A stretch of DNA of 64,000 bases from CAIVAT01 sp037128705 (GCA_037128705.1 JBAXVX010000018.1:18029-82028); one strand, 5' to 3'; shown: positions 26,033 to 35,980, counted from the first letter of the stretch. Numbers and translations are program-made. The notes: generated by a model from the sequence alone, not told the origin.

Positions 26033-27409
26033 TTAGCGGATCAGCAACTTCAACAGTTTTATTTTATTTTTATACGGGGCATATCTGACCGGAATATCAA
26101 TAAAATTAGCCTTTTTCATGATCGATCGTGCATGGGAGAATACATCGAAACTATACTTTCCATGGTAATGCCCCATCCCGCTGTATCCGACCCCGCCAAA
26201 AGGCATGTTATCATTGGCAATATGCATAACCACCTCGTTGATGCATCCGCCTCCGGAGCTTGTTTTGGTAAGGATTTCATCCTGTTTTGAAACAGAGGTT
26301 GAAAAATAATAAAAAGCCAGCGGTTTCTCATGCGAGTTGACATAATCAATCACTTCGTCGAGACGTTCGAATTCCATCACAGGGAGGATGGGTCCGAATA
26401 TTTCATCCTGCATGATGGGATCATCAGGTTTTACGGAATCAATGATGGTTGGTGCGATATAACGGGTTTCAACATCGACCTCCCCGCCGGTAACAACATG
26501 CGCCCCCTTCAGCAAGGCAGCCAGTTTTTCTGTTTTGGCTTTGGTTGCAATATGAACAAAATCAATGCTTGACCTGGGATCTTCCCCAAAATAATCCTTG
26601 ATTTTCTTTTTCATCAAAACCATCAGCTCATCCTTCACCGAATAATGAACAAAAAGATAATCAGGGGCAATGCAGGTTTGCCCCGCATTGATGAATTTGC
26701 CCCACACGATGCGGCTGGCTGCGACATTCAGGTTCGCATCCCGGTCTACGATACATGGACTTTTTCCTCCAAGTTCAAGGGAAACTGGTGTCAGATGCTT
26801 TGCTGCGGCCTCCATAACCACCTTCCCAACCGTCGAACTTCCCGTGAAGAAAATATAATCCCAGCGTTGATCCAGTAAAATCTGGTTCATCTCTCGTCCG
26901 CCTTCAAACATCGTTATGTATTCCGGTGGGAAGTATTCCCTGATCATTTCAGCCATCACCGTGGCAGTATGGGGGCTGTAGACTGATGATTTCAAAACAA
27001 CACAATTCCCGGCGGAAATTGCTCCTACAAGCGGCTTGATCAGCAACTGGAACGGATAATTCCACGGTGCGATGATCAGGACCTTTCCATAGGGTTCCTT
27101 GTAAATCCGGCTGGTCGACCAGAAGTGAACCATCTGGTTTGTACAGACACGTTGAGGTTTCGACCATTTTCGGAGATTGCGAATATGAACACCGATTTCT
27201 GCAAGGACCAACCCTATTTCTGTCCCATATGCCTCAAATTCAGACTTATGCAAATCCTTCCAAAGGGCCTCATAAAGTCTTTTTTCATAGGCAAGAATGG
27301 CTTTTTTTAACGTTTTAAGCTGCAATATCCTGAATTCCGTTCCCTTGGTTTTATGGGTACTAAAAAATTCCGATTGTTTTTGAACTGCCAATTTCACCTG
27401 ATCAACCAT
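26033..27409 (-). CDS. Aldehyde dehydrogenase (class 3-like)
   Basis: A 458-residue NAD(P)-dependent aldehyde dehydrogenase. It has the ELGGKSPCIV segment with the catalytic Glu, the catalytic Cys in FINAGQTCIAPDY, and the substrate-site IAPWNYPFQLL. The 458-residue length and a basic hydrophobic C-terminus (about 435-458) resemble fatty/aromatic aldehyde dehydrogenases (ALDH3 group), which can be membrane-attached. The substrate cannot be told. It is on the same strand as the SDR gene, 108 bp downstream of it. Confidence 0.92.
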   Translation of the reverse strand: MVDQVKLAVQKQSEFFSTHKTKGTEFRILQLKTLKKAILAYEKRLYEALWKDLHKSEFEAYGTEIGLVLAEIGVHIRNLRKWSKPQRVCTNQMVHFWSTSRIYKEPYGKVLIIAPWNYPFQLLIKPLVGAISAGNCVVLKSSVYSPHTATVMAEMIREYFPPEYITMFEGGREMNQILLDQRWDYIFFTGSSTVGKVVMEAAAKHLTPVSLELGGKSPCIVDRDANLNVAASRIVWGKFINAGQTCIAPDYLFVHYSVKDELMVLMKKKIKDYFGEDPRSSIDFVHIATKAKTEKLAALLKGAHVVTGGEVDVETRYIAPTIIDSVKPDDPIMQDEIFGPILPVMEFERLDEVIDYVNSHEKPLAFYYFSTSVSKQDEILTKTSSGGGCINEVVMHIANDNMPFGGVGYSGMGHYHGKYSFDVFSHARSIMKKANFIDIPVRYAPYKNKIKLLKLLIR

Positions 27410-27517
27410 GATTTTTCATTTTTGCACGATTTACTTCTTATTTATTTTCTACCATGATTTTCCGAATTTCGCCTGCGATGGATCCCACCTTTAAACACAG
27501 CGGGTCTGACTGCCAGG

Positions 27518-28339
27518 TTATTTTTTCTCATGTCCTTTAAACCCGGACATAGAGGAATAGACTCCCATCCATTTTCCGACGAACAAATCAAATAGCCTGA
27601 CCGGGAGAATGCCTTTGGTGAAGGGTATTATTTTAACCAGCAGGGGTGCACGAACAAACAACTTATTATGTTTAATCGCCCGGACTACCTTCCCAGCAAT
27701 GTCCTCAGGTTTAAGCAACGGAAGCAGCGGTGTTAAACTGACTCCGGCAAACATCCCGGTGCTGATATAGGATGGATTCACCGTGGTAACGTGTACCCCC
27801 GATTTCGACTGTTCCAGTTCTAGACGAAGTGATTCCGACCAGCCGGCAACGGCCCATTTACTCGCACAGTACACTGACATCTGGGGATTTGAAAGCATTC
27901 CCGCTGCAGAAGATATGTTAACAATATGGCCAAATCCCTTCTTAATCATTCCGGGAAGAAACTCAAGGGTTACATGCATCAGGGCATTGGAATTCACCTT
28001 CATGGTTTTATCGACCTCCTCATGGGTAAGATCTTTAAAATCCTTGTTTCCCGTAATGATTCCTGCATTGTTGATCAGAATGTCCACCTCTCCCACCTCC
28101 GCTTTCACCTTTTTTACAGCCTCAATTACCTGTGAATTATCTGAAACATCAACCTGATAGGGATGGATGATGAAATGCATGGCCCTCAATTCCCGGGTGG
28201 TTTCAACTAATTTTTCTTTATGAATATCCCAGATTACCAGTTCTTTCGCCCCTTCGATCATGCATAAAACTCCCATCAACCGGCCAATCCCCGATGCGCC
28301 GCCTGTCACCAGAACTGTTGATCCCTTGATTTTAGTCAT
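27518..28339 (-). CDS. Short-chain dehydrogenase/reductase
   Basis: 273 residues. The NAD(P)-binding TGGASGIGRLMG is at about 12-23, NNAGI near 90, and the catalytic Ser and YCASK (Tyr-xxx-Lys) near 155-160. The C-terminal 60 residues are basic and hydrophobic, as in the retinol/hydroxysteroid dehydrogenase branch that associates with membranes. It may work with the downstream aldehyde dehydrogenase on a lipid alcohol/aldehyde pair; this is inference from order. Confidence 0.88.
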   Translation of the reverse strand: MTKIKGSTVLVTGGASGIGRLMGVLCMIEGAKELVIWDIHKEKLVETTRELRAMHFIIHPYQVDVSDNSQVIEAVKKVKAEVGEVDILINNAGIITGNKDFKDLTHEEVDKTMKVNSNALMHVTLEFLPGMIKKGFGHIVNISSAAGMLSNPQMSVYCASKWAVAGWSESLRLELEQSKSGVHVTTVNPSYISTGMFAGVSLTPLLPLLKPEDIAGKVVRAIKHNKLFVRAPLLVKIIPFTKGILPVRLFDLFVGKWMGVYSSMSGFKGHEKK

Positions 28340-28422
28340 AGTCCTCCTTTTTTATTAAATTTGAAAAATCAAATGTACATTTTTTAAAACAGATAAAAAA
28401 TTATGCTGCAGACAAAGATTTA

Positions 28423-28454
28423 TTTGGTGGTAACAAAAGAAATTCATACATTTG
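28423..28454 (+). promoter_or_regulatory. Full Bacteroidota-type promoter of rpsO
   Basis: TTTG (28423-28426), a 20-bp spacer and TACATTTG (28447-28454) match the -33/-7 consensus recognised by the Bacteroidota primary sigma factor. It is the clearest two-part promoter seen in the window, 50 bp before rpsO. Confidence 0.7.
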
Positions 28455-28504
28455 CAGCCCGTTTAAAAGGCCTATAAAGTTAATCAAAAACAACATCTAC
28501 AGCA

Positions 28505-28774
28505 ATGAATTTAGCACCTGAAGTAAAAAAGAAAGCATTTTTAGAACATGGGAAATCAGAATTTGACAGCGGTTCAGCCGAAGCGCAGGTAGCTCTGTTC
28601 ACCATGAAAATCCAACATCTTACTGAACATCTGAAGATCAACAAAAAAGACATGGTAACTGAACGTTCGCTTGTAATCATGGTTGGGAAACGCAGAAAAT
28701 TGCTGGATTACCTGAAAAGCAAAGAAATTCAACGTTACCGTGATATCATTAAAAAACTCGGGATTCGTAAGTAA
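28505..28774 (+). CDS. rpsO: 30S ribosomal protein S15
   Basis: 89 residues, the standard length, with conserved segments SGSAEAQVALFTMKIQHLTEHL and VGKRRKLLDYL. It binds 16S rRNA in the platform of the small subunit. The rpsO-pnp order is kept as in many distant bacteria. A strong hairpin lies between the two genes. Confidence 0.97.
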   Translation: MNLAPEVKKKAFLEHGKSEFDSGSAEAQVALFTMKIQHLTEHLKINKKDMVTERSLVIMVGKRRKLLDYLKSKEIQRYRDIIKKLGIRK

Positions 28775-28800
28775 ACTAATTATTTTCTTTATAAATCAAG

Positions 28801-28830
28801 AAAGAGGCAATGTGATAATTGCCTCTTTTA
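28801..28830 (+). terminator. Hairpin between rpsO and pnp
   Basis: An 11-bp perfect stem (AAAGAGGCAAT / ATTGCCTCTTT) with a 6-base loop, followed by a short T-run. It can act as a terminator with read-through or as an RNA-processing stem ahead of pnp. Confidence 0.75.
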
Positions 28831-28852
28831 ATATCTGAAAGAGACAAAAAAA

Positions 28853-31078
28853 ATGAATGGAATAACAAAAACTTTTACCCTTGCCGATGGTCGTGAGATC
28901 AGCATTGAAACCGGCAAACTCGCCAAACAGGCCGACGGGTCTGTCGTAGTAAAGATGGGCGACACAATGATACTTGCTACGGTTGTAGCCATGCAGGAGG
29001 CCAAAGAAAATGTGGACTTCATGCCATTATCGGTTGAATACCGGGAAAAATACGCCGCCGCCGGTCGTTTTCCAGGAGGTTTCTTCAAACGGGAAGCACG
29101 TCCGTCCGATTACGAAATTCTTATCTCCAGGTTGATTGACCGGGCGCTTCGCCCGCTTTTTCCTGATGATTTTCATGCTGAAGTCCAGGTGATCGTCACC
29201 CTGATCTCGGCTGATAAAAACGTCCTGCCCGATGCACTGGCATGCCTCGCAGCCTCTGCAGCACTGGCAGTCAGTAATATTCCCTTCAATGGTCCCATTT
29301 CGGAAGTCAGGGTTGCCAGGATTAAAGGACAGTTTGTCATCAATCCCAACATTGATGCGATGGCTGAAGCCGATATCGACATCATTGTCGCTGCCTCCAT
29401 CGACAACATTATGATGGTGGAAGGAGAGATGAAGGAAGTTTCAGAAGAGGACATGGTTGAAGCCATCCGCGTTGCACATGAGGCCATCAAGGTTCAGTGC
29501 CAGGTGCAGCTTGACCTGGCTGCCTTGATCGAAAAATCACAGGTAAAGAGGACCTATTGTCACGAAACGAATAATCCTGAATTCAAGGAAAAAGTAAAAG
29601 CTGCCACCTATCAGAAGGTTTATGATATGGCTACCAGCGGCAATGCGAACAAGCATGAGCGCAAAAAGATCATTGATGCCATCAAGGAAGAATTTGTTTC
29701 CACCCTCAACGATGAGGAAAAGGAGGCGAACAAAAACCTGATCGGCCGTTATTACCATGAAGTTGAAAAAGAGGCCATCCGCAACGCAACCATGGATAAC
29801 CGCCAGCGGTTGGATGGTCGTAAGCTCGACGAGATCCGGCCAATCTGGAGTGAAATCGATTACCTTCCTGCAGCACATGGTTCTGCCATTTTCACACGCG
29901 GTGAAACGCAGTCACTGACAACAGTAACCCTCGGGACAAAACTCGATCAGCAGTCCATTGACGGCGCCATCATCGAAGGAAAAGTAAATTTCATCCTTCA
30001 TTACAATTTTCCCTCATTTGCCACCGGCGAAGTAAAGCCTATCCGCAGCACAGGCCGCAGGGAAATCGGGCATGGAAACCTCGCGCTGCGGGCGTTAAAG
30101 AACATGATTCCCCAGGGTGCAGATAATCTTTATACCATCCGGATCGTTTCCGATATCCTGGAATCGAACGGAAGTTCATCCATGGCAACCGTTTGTGCCG
30201 GGACCCTGGCGCTGATGGATGCAGGTGTTAAAATCATCAAGCCTGTTTCCGGAATAGCTATGGGACTTATTACCGACAACAAGCGTTATGTTGTGTTATC
30301 CGACATTCTTGGTGATGAAGACCACCTTGGCGACATGGATTTTAAGGTTTGCGGCACCCGCGACGGGATAACCGCATGCCAGATGGATATCAAAGTCGAC
30401 GGATTGTCCTTTGATATTCTTCGCGAAGCCTTGGCTCAGGCCCGCAAGGGACGCATGCACATTCTCGGGGAAATGGAAAAGACCATTTCAGAACCACGTG
30501 CCGACTTTAAACCATTTGTTCCGCGTATCTTCCAGATGAAAGTTCCCAAAGAATTCATCGGTGCGATCATCGGACCCGGGGGTAAGGTCATTCAGGAGAT
30601 GCAGCGGGAAACCGGAACAACCATCGTCATTGAAGAGGTCGGAGAATTTGGCATTGTTGATATTGTTGCCGACAACCTTGAGGCCCGTGACAAGGTAATT
30701 GAAAAGATCAAGCGCATTGCTTCGGTAGCCGAAGTGGGCGAAATTTATAAAGGAAAAGTTAAAAATATCCAGTCATTTGGCGCTTTTGTTGAAATCCTTC
30801 CCAACCAGGATGGTTTGCTCCACATTTCGGAAATTGATTGGAAACGATTGGAAAAGGTTGAGGATGCCCTTAAGGTAGGAGATGAAATAGAAGTCAAACT
30901 GATTGAGGTCGATCCTAAAACCGGAAAATTAAAACTTTCACGCAGGGCTTTGCTTCCCAAACCGGAAGGTTATGTGGAACGCAAACCTGAACCACGGCCT
31001 GACCGCCCTGACCGCGGGAATGATCGTGGACACGATCGCGGACACGATCGCGGGGGCGATCGGGGTCCAAGAAGATAG
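28853..31078 (+). CDS. pnp: Polynucleotide phosphorylase
   Basis: 741 residues: two RNase PH-like cores (about 10-230 and 315-545) joined by a helical domain, a KH domain (FIGAIIGPGGKVIQEMQ, about 565-620) and an S1 domain (about 630-700). It degrades RNA phosphorolytically from the 3' end and also adds tails. The last 27 residues are an Arg/Gly/Asp-rich tail (repeats of DRGH/DRGG) that could add RNA binding; it is encoded by near-identical 12-bp DNA repeats. Confidence 0.97.
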   Translation: MNGITKTFTLADGREISIETGKLAKQADGSVVVKMGDTMILATVVAMQEAKENVDFMPLSVEYREKYAAAGRFPGGFFKREARPSDYEILISRLIDRALRPLFPDDFHAEVQVIVTLISADKNVLPDALACLAASAALAVSNIPFNGPISEVRVARIKGQFVINPNIDAMAEADIDIIVAASIDNIMMVEGEMKEVSEEDMVEAIRVAHEAIKVQCQVQLDLAALIEKSQVKRTYCHETNNPEFKEKVKAATYQKVYDMATSGNANKHERKKIIDAIKEEFVSTLNDEEKEANKNLIGRYYHEVEKEAIRNATMDNRQRLDGRKLDEIRPIWSEIDYLPAAHGSAIFTRGETQSLTTVTLGTKLDQQSIDGAIIEGKVNFILHYNFPSFATGEVKPIRSTGRREIGHGNLALRALKNMIPQGADNLYTIRIVSDILESNGSSSMATVCAGTLALMDAGVKIIKPVSGIAMGLITDNKRYVVLSDILGDEDHLGDMDFKVCGTRDGITACQMDIKVDGLSFDILREALAQARKGRMHILGEMEKTISEPRADFKPFVPRIFQMKVPKEFIGAIIGPGGKVIQEMQRETGTTIVIEEVGEFGIVDIVADNLEARDKVIEKIKRIASVAEVGEIYKGKVKNIQSFGAFVEILPNQDGLLHISEIDWKRLEKVEDALKVGDEIEVKLIEVDPKTGKLKLSRRALLPKPEGYVERKPEPRPDRPDRGNDRGHDRGHDRGGDRGPRR

Positions 31079-31148
31079 TGCATGTAACCCAAACCTAATT
31101 TTTGCGTAAACAGACCCATAGTTAAGGTCAAAAACAAATTGCGTTCGC

Positions 31149-32012
31149 ATGAGGCAGTTAAAAATTACGAAGCAGGTTACCAATCGCGAAACCGCATCCC
31201 TGGATAAATATCTCCAGGAGATTGGCAAAGTGGAACTGATTACAGCCGACGAGGAGGTGGCTCTCGCCCAGCGGATCAAGCAGGGTGATATGGCTGCACT
31301 TGAAAAACTGACAAAAGCCAATTTGCGTTTTGTCGTTTCTGTTTCCAAACAATATCAGAACCAGGGATTAAGTCTACCCGACCTGATCAATGAAGGTAAT
31401 CTCGGACTGATCAAAGCTGCACAAAGGTTCGATGAGACACGTGGTTTTAAATTCATCTCTTATGCCGTATGGTGGATCCGCCAGTCGATTCTTCAGGCCC
31501 TGGCCGAGCAATCAAGGATCGTGCGTTTGCCGCTCAACAAAATAGGATCTATTAATAAAATCAACAAAGCTTACGCACAGCTTGAACAGCAGTATGAGCG
31601 GGAACCCAATGCCGGTGAAATTGCCCTTTTACTCGAAGTTTCCGAAAACGAGGTAAAGGAATCGATGCGTAATTCGGGACGGCATGTTTCGATGGATGCC
31701 CCGCTGATCCAGGATGAAGACAACACAATGTACGATGTGTTGCGCAGTGAGGAAAACACCACGCCCGACAATGGTCTGCTGTATGAGTCCCTTAAAAAGG
31801 AAATTGAACGAGCGGTGTCAACCCTTACCCAACGAGAAGCTGATGTGATCCGGTTGTATTTCGGACTCAACGGCAGCCATCCGATGACCCTTGAAGAGAT
31901 TGGCGAAAAATTTGACCTGACGCGCGAACGTGTCCGCCAGATAAAGGAAAAAGCTATCCGCAGATTGAAACATACCTCCCGGAGCAAGATCCTCAAGACC
32001 TACCTGGGATAG
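31149..32012 (+). CDS. rpoD: Primary RNA polymerase sigma factor (RpoD/SigA, Bacteroidota type)
   Basis: 287 residues. It lacks region 1.1 and the non-conserved insert, as primary sigma factors of Bacteroidota do. Regions 1.2 and 2 (LINEGNLGLIKAAQRFDETRGFKFISYAVWWIRQSI), 3 (about 130-200) and 4.2 (LEEIGEKFDLTRERVRQIKEKAI) are all present. It is expected to read the TTTG/TAnnTTTG promoters noted in this window. Confidence 0.96.
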   Translation: MRQLKITKQVTNRETASLDKYLQEIGKVELITADEEVALAQRIKQGDMAALEKLTKANLRFVVSVSKQYQNQGLSLPDLINEGNLGLIKAAQRFDETRGFKFISYAVWWIRQSILQALAEQSRIVRLPLNKIGSINKINKAYAQLEQQYEREPNAGEIALLLEVSENEVKESMRNSGRHVSMDAPLIQDEDNTMYDVLRSEENTTPDNGLLYESLKKEIERAVSTLTQREADVIRLYFGLNGSHPMTLEEIGEKFDLTRERVRQIKEKAIRRLKHTSRSKILKTYLG

Positions 32013-32032
32013 ACTGCGGAACGCGAGCTTAA

Positions 32033-32060
32033 ATTTGTCATTTGTCATTCGTCATTCAAG
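32033..32060. repeat. Heptamer tandem repeat abutting rpe start
   Basis: Four 7-bp units (ATTTGTC, ATTTGTC, ATTCGTC, ATTCAAG) end exactly at the base before the rpe ATG. On the other strand the unit reads TGACRAA, close to the TGACGAG heptamer at 7490. Confidence 0.75.
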
Positions 32061-32714
32061 ATGCCCCATTTAGTTGCACCCTCTCTCCTATCAGCTGATT
32101 TCCTGAACCTCGAGAAGGATATTGCCATGCTCAATCAGAGCGAGGCCGACTGGTTTCATCTCGATGTAATGGATGGCCTGTTTGTTCCAAACATCTCTTT
32201 TGGATTTCCCATCATTGAAAAAATAAGGAAAGCGACCGACAAGCCGCTTGATGTGCATTTAATGATCATTGACCCCGAGCGTTACCTGGAACGGTTTAAG
32301 AAGGCCGGCGCTGACATTATCAGCATACACATCGAGGCGTGTAACGACCCTGTTGCTGCCTTGAGGACCATCAGAAATCTCAAAGCCAAAGCTGGTATCG
32401 TCATCAAGCCCGAAACACCTGTGGATGTTCTGGCCGGTTTGATCGGTGAGGTTGATCTGGTGCTGATTATGTCAGTAAATCCGGGTTTCGGCGGCCAGTC
32501 GTTCATGCCGCAAACTTATGATAAAATTGCGGCATTGAAATCCATGATCAGATCAACCAACAGCAACGTGCTGATCGAAGTGGATGGAGGCATCGACCTT
32601 CAGAATGCAGCACCCCTGGTTGAGGCGGGAGTCGACGTTCTGGTGGCCGGGAACACCATCTTTTCTTCAGGAAACCCGATGCAAACCATTCATCAGCTGA
32701 AAAGCATCAGGTAA
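32061..32714 (+). CDS. rpe: Ribulose-phosphate 3-epimerase
   Basis: A 217-residue TIM barrel of the pentose phosphate pathway. Metal and catalytic residues lie in SLLSADF, FHLDVMDG, DVHLMI, VNPGFGGQSF and EVDGGID. The start codon follows a heptamer repeat directly, so no ordinary ribosome-binding site is present. Confidence 0.96.
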   Translation: MPHLVAPSLLSADFLNLEKDIAMLNQSEADWFHLDVMDGLFVPNISFGFPIIEKIRKATDKPLDVHLMIIDPERYLERFKKAGADIISIHIEACNDPVAALRTIRNLKAKAGIVIKPETPVDVLAGLIGEVDLVLIMSVNPGFGGQSFMPQTYDKIAALKSMIRSTNSNVLIEVDGGIDLQNAAPLVEAGVDVLVAGNTIFSSGNPMQTIHQLKSIR

Positions 32715-32789
32715 GTTTGCCCGCTACTTTTTATATTTCCGGATTAGCTTCACAATTTTTTCCTATTTTTACAGAAAACTTGCAGTAAT

Positions 32790-33401
32790 ATGGATTTCTG
32801 CGGAGCCAGGGATTATATCATTCAGAGACTGAGAGCGGAATTAAAGCCAACACTTTTTTATCACAGTGTTGAACATACCCTTGATGTGACCGACGCAATC
32901 CGGCGACTGACAGAGGCTGAAAACATTGAGAAGAAATATTCAACGCTGATTGAAACAGCAGCCCTCTATCATGACGCAGGAATCCTCGTGCAGTATGCCA
33001 ATCATGAAAGTGCATCTGCCAACCTGGCAAAAGAGATTCTTCCGGGTTTTGGATACACAACAAAAGATATTGAATACATTTCCGGATTGATCATGGTCAC
33101 CAAACTTCCGCAAAACCCCGTGTCGCTGGCAGAAAAAATCATATGTGACGCCGACCTCGATTATCTTGGCCGGAAAGATTTCTTCATCCATTCATTCCAG
33201 CTTCGTCTCGAATGGCAGGTTAACGGGATTAAAAACATGCACCTGTATGACTGGTTCGGAGCACAGGTCACCTTTTTATCTGATCATCAATATTTTACAA
33301 AATCGGCTTTATCGCTGAGAAGTGAACAAAAAGATAAAAACCTTCAGGAGGTCAAACAACTTCTCAACCAGGTTACACATTTTCAAACATTAACAGGTTA
33401 G
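32790..33401 (+). CDS. HD-domain phosphohydrolase
   Basis: 203 residues. The HD signature is visible as YHSVEHTLDV (first His), ALYHDAGI (His-Asp), NHE further on, and CDADLDYLG (last Asp). Such proteins hydrolyse phosphoesters, often of nucleotides. In Bacteroidota related domains occur beside or fused to nucleotide cyclases, but none is seen here. The substrate is unknown. Confidence 0.82.
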   Translation: MDFCGARDYIIQRLRAELKPTLFYHSVEHTLDVTDAIRRLTEAENIEKKYSTLIETAALYHDAGILVQYANHESASANLAKEILPGFGYTTKDIEYISGLIMVTKLPQNPVSLAEKIICDADLDYLGRKDFFIHSFQLRLEWQVNGIKNMHLYDWFGAQVTFLSDHQYFTKSALSLRSEQKDKNLQEVKQLLNQVTHFQTLTG

Positions 33402-33452
33402 TGTGTTCCCGGGCATAAAAAATTACAATCATAAAACATAAATCTTTTTCGT

Positions 33453-34334
33453 ATGGCAACAGCAACCAAAGAATCGAAGTACAACAAAGTGATTCTGATT
33501 CCAACCGATTTCTCAGAAGTATGCGGAAACGCAATATCACATGGTGTAAAACTGGCAAAATTCCTGGGTTATAAGGTATGTATTCTCCACATCATCAACA
33601 AAGAAACCAAAGCTGCGCTGAAGAAGAAAAGTGTGGGCGTTGACTATGTGGAATGGAGGCTTAAGGAATACAAGAAATATTATGAAAAAAAATATGATGT
33701 AGACGTCGACACTTTGGCTGTTGAAGGAAGCATCTTTTCAACCATCAGTGAAGTGGCAACGCAGATCAAGGCTAACCTGATGATCCTGGGAACCCATGGA
33801 AAAAAAGGATTACAGCATGTATTTGGCAGCTATGCCCTGAAGGTGGTGATCGAATCACCTATTCCTGTCGTGGTGGTGCAAAAACGCGCCTTCCGGGAGG
33901 GATACCAGAATATTGTTTTCCCGGTAAGTAACGAGGTTGAATCCCGTCAGGCCGTGCAATGGGCCAAACTGATGGCCAAACTATTCAATGCCAAAATCCA
34001 CATCCTGGTCTGTCCGGAAAAAGACTCCGGTCTGAAGAGCCGTCTGGTGATCATCACCAAACAGATCACCACGATCTTTGATGAGGAAAAAATTCCATAT
34101 GGTGTGACGACGGCTTACAAATCTTCAAATTTCGCCGAGGAGGTTATATCCTACAGTGTAACCCAACATGCCGACCTGATGATGATCATGACCCGTCCGA
34201 ATGTGGATATTCCCGGGTTCAGCCTCTCCTCGTGGGATGAAAAACTGATGTTCAATGAGGCGCAAATTCCGGTAATGTGCATCAATCCCATTGAACTCGG
34301 CTATCATTATTACGAATGGGCTATGCTGGCGTAA
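33453..34334 (+). CDS. Universal stress protein, two tandem Usp domains
   Basis: 293 residues made of two Usp folds (about 10-150 and 155-285). The first has an ATP-binding-type tail (ILGTHGKKGLQHVFGSYALKVV, followed by SPIPVVVV). The second lacks the G-2x-G-9x-G(S/T) loop (it reads MMIMTRPNVDIPGFSLSSW), so only the first half is likely to bind nucleotide. Confidence 0.88.
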   Translation: MATATKESKYNKVILIPTDFSEVCGNAISHGVKLAKFLGYKVCILHIINKETKAALKKKSVGVDYVEWRLKEYKKYYEKKYDVDVDTLAVEGSIFSTISEVATQIKANLMILGTHGKKGLQHVFGSYALKVVIESPIPVVVVQKRAFREGYQNIVFPVSNEVESRQAVQWAKLMAKLFNAKIHILVCPEKDSGLKSRLVIITKQITTIFDEEKIPYGVTTAYKSSNFAEEVISYSVTQHADLMMIMTRPNVDIPGFSLSSWDEKLMFNEAQIPVMCINPIELGYHYYEWAMLA

Positions 34335-34437
34335 CCTTGAATGGAATGCAGGCAATGCAATGAATGCAGATATTGCCTGGGATGCTTTTCGGGCTGTGCT
34401 TTTGATTTTTTGTATTTCGAAACATGAATTTTTCTGA

Positions 34438-35979
34438 ATGATGAATCTGATCCGGAAATATTGGGATACAAAACCACTTTTTCTGATTATTTCCCTGGCG
34501 TTGCTTTTCCGGCTTTTGGCGGTTATTTTCGCCAAAGGCTGGGGGATGTTTGATGATCATTTCATCGTAATTGAATCATCAGGATCCTGGGTCGCTGGTC
34601 ACGATTACAATGACTGGCTCCCCGGCAGTCCTGGAAATCATGGGCCTACCGGTCACAACCTGTTCTATCCCGGATTGCATTTCCTGCTCTTCTCACTTTT
34701 TAATTGGATGGGGATTAACGATCCGCAGATTAAAATGCTTTTCATCCGCCTCATTCATGCCGCATTTTCGATGATTACCGTTGTTATGGGATATAAAATT
34801 GCAGAGACCCTCCAGGACAGGAAGTCGGCCCGTATTGCCGGTTTGCTTCTGGCGATTTTCTGGTTTATGCCATGGATGAGTGTCAGGAACCTGGTAGAGA
34901 TGGCTTGTGTACCCTTTCTCATGGGCGGGTATGCGCTCATTTTCCGTAAGAGGCCCGACCGGGGCGTTTTTATTGATTGGTTTCTTGCGGGTTTGTTGTT
35001 TGGACTGGCCGTCAACCTTCGTCCACAGGCCATCTTTTTTCCAGTAGGGATCGGTGGGATTATCCTGTTTCAGCGTAAGTGGAGTCAGCTTTCGGCAATT
35101 TCATTCGGAGCCCTGACGACCTTTGTCATTTTCCAGGGTGGCATTGATTTTATCATCTGGGGTAAACCCTTTGCCGAACTTTTGGAGTATGTCAATGTTT
35201 GTGTTACAGAACGGAATGACTACATATCGCTTCCCTGGTACAACTATTTTCTCACCATTTTTGCGCTGCTGATCCCCCCTGTGAGTTTCTTTCTTTTCTG
35301 GGGATTTCTGAAGAACTGGAAAAAGTACCTCCTGGTTTTCATACCAGCCCTGCTCTATTTTATCTTTCATTCCTACTTTCCGAACAAACAGGAACGGTTC
35401 ATTCTCCCGATGATTCCACTGATGATTGTTTTCGGAGCCATGGGATGGACCAGTTTTTGCGAAAAATCTGAATTCTGGAAAAAACGCCCGGCATTGTTAT
35501 TTTGGAGCTGGTCATTCTTCTGGATCATCAATACCATTCTGCTGGTTACCTTTACCTTTACCTATTCAAAAAAAGCAAGGGTTGAAGCGATGACTTATCT
35601 TTCAAGATACCAAAATATCAAGGCCATTGCAGTTATTGATGAAGACAACAGTCCAGAACTCATGCCGAAATTTTACCTGAATCAATGGCCGGTTTCCTAT
35701 AATGAATTTGTGGGAGACCTCAGCGCCGATTCTATCCTTGCGCTCTCTAACCGTCATAAGGCAGACAATCCGCCCAGCTTCATCCTGTTCACCGGCGACA
35801 AACAGGTTCAGCCGATGGTAATCAAGGCAAGGAGGTATTTCCCCGCCCTGGTCTATGAAACCACGATCGAGCCTGGTTTTATCGACCGGTTTGTTCACTG
35901 GTTAAATCCGATCAATAAAAACCGCAGGATTTTCATTTATCGTAACTGTGATCTTATCCCAAAACGAATGGAAAATTAA
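34438..35979 (+). CDS. GT-C fold membrane glycosyltransferase (GT22/GT39-like)
   Basis: 513 residues with about ten to eleven membrane helices and a C-terminal soluble domain (about 385-513). An early acidic pair in the first loop (GWGMFDDHF) and the segment PNKQERFILPMIPLM resemble the GT22 mannosyltransferase pattern (HKEERF-type). It probably transfers a sugar from a lipid-linked donor on the outer face of the inner membrane. The neighbours are a sugar aminotransferase and a polyprenol-phosphate-mannose-synthase-like GT2, which could make that donor. Confidence 0.7.
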   Translation: MMNLIRKYWDTKPLFLIISLALLFRLLAVIFAKGWGMFDDHFIVIESSGSWVAGHDYNDWLPGSPGNHGPTGHNLFYPGLHFLLFSLFNWMGINDPQIKMLFIRLIHAAFSMITVVMGYKIAETLQDRKSARIAGLLLAIFWFMPWMSVRNLVEMACVPFLMGGYALIFRKRPDRGVFIDWFLAGLLFGLAVNLRPQAIFFPVGIGGIILFQRKWSQLSAISFGALTTFVIFQGGIDFIIWGKPFAELLEYVNVCVTERNDYISLPWYNYFLTIFALLIPPVSFFLFWGFLKNWKKYLLVFIPALLYFIFHSYFPNKQERFILPMIPLMIVFGAMGWTSFCEKSEFWKKRPALLFWSWSFFWIINTILLVTFTFTYSKKARVEAMTYLSRYQNIKAIAVIDEDNSPELMPKFYLNQWPVSYNEFVGDLSADSILALSNRHKADNPPSFILFTGDKQVQPMVIKARRYFPALVYETTIEPGFIDRFVHWLNPINKNRRIFIYRNCDLIPKRMEN

Positions 35980-35980
35980 T

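Noticed and set aside
34335..34400. Repeat-like stretch with several AATGCA words after the Usp gene
   Set aside because: Spacing is irregular, so a tandem repeat cannot be supported.
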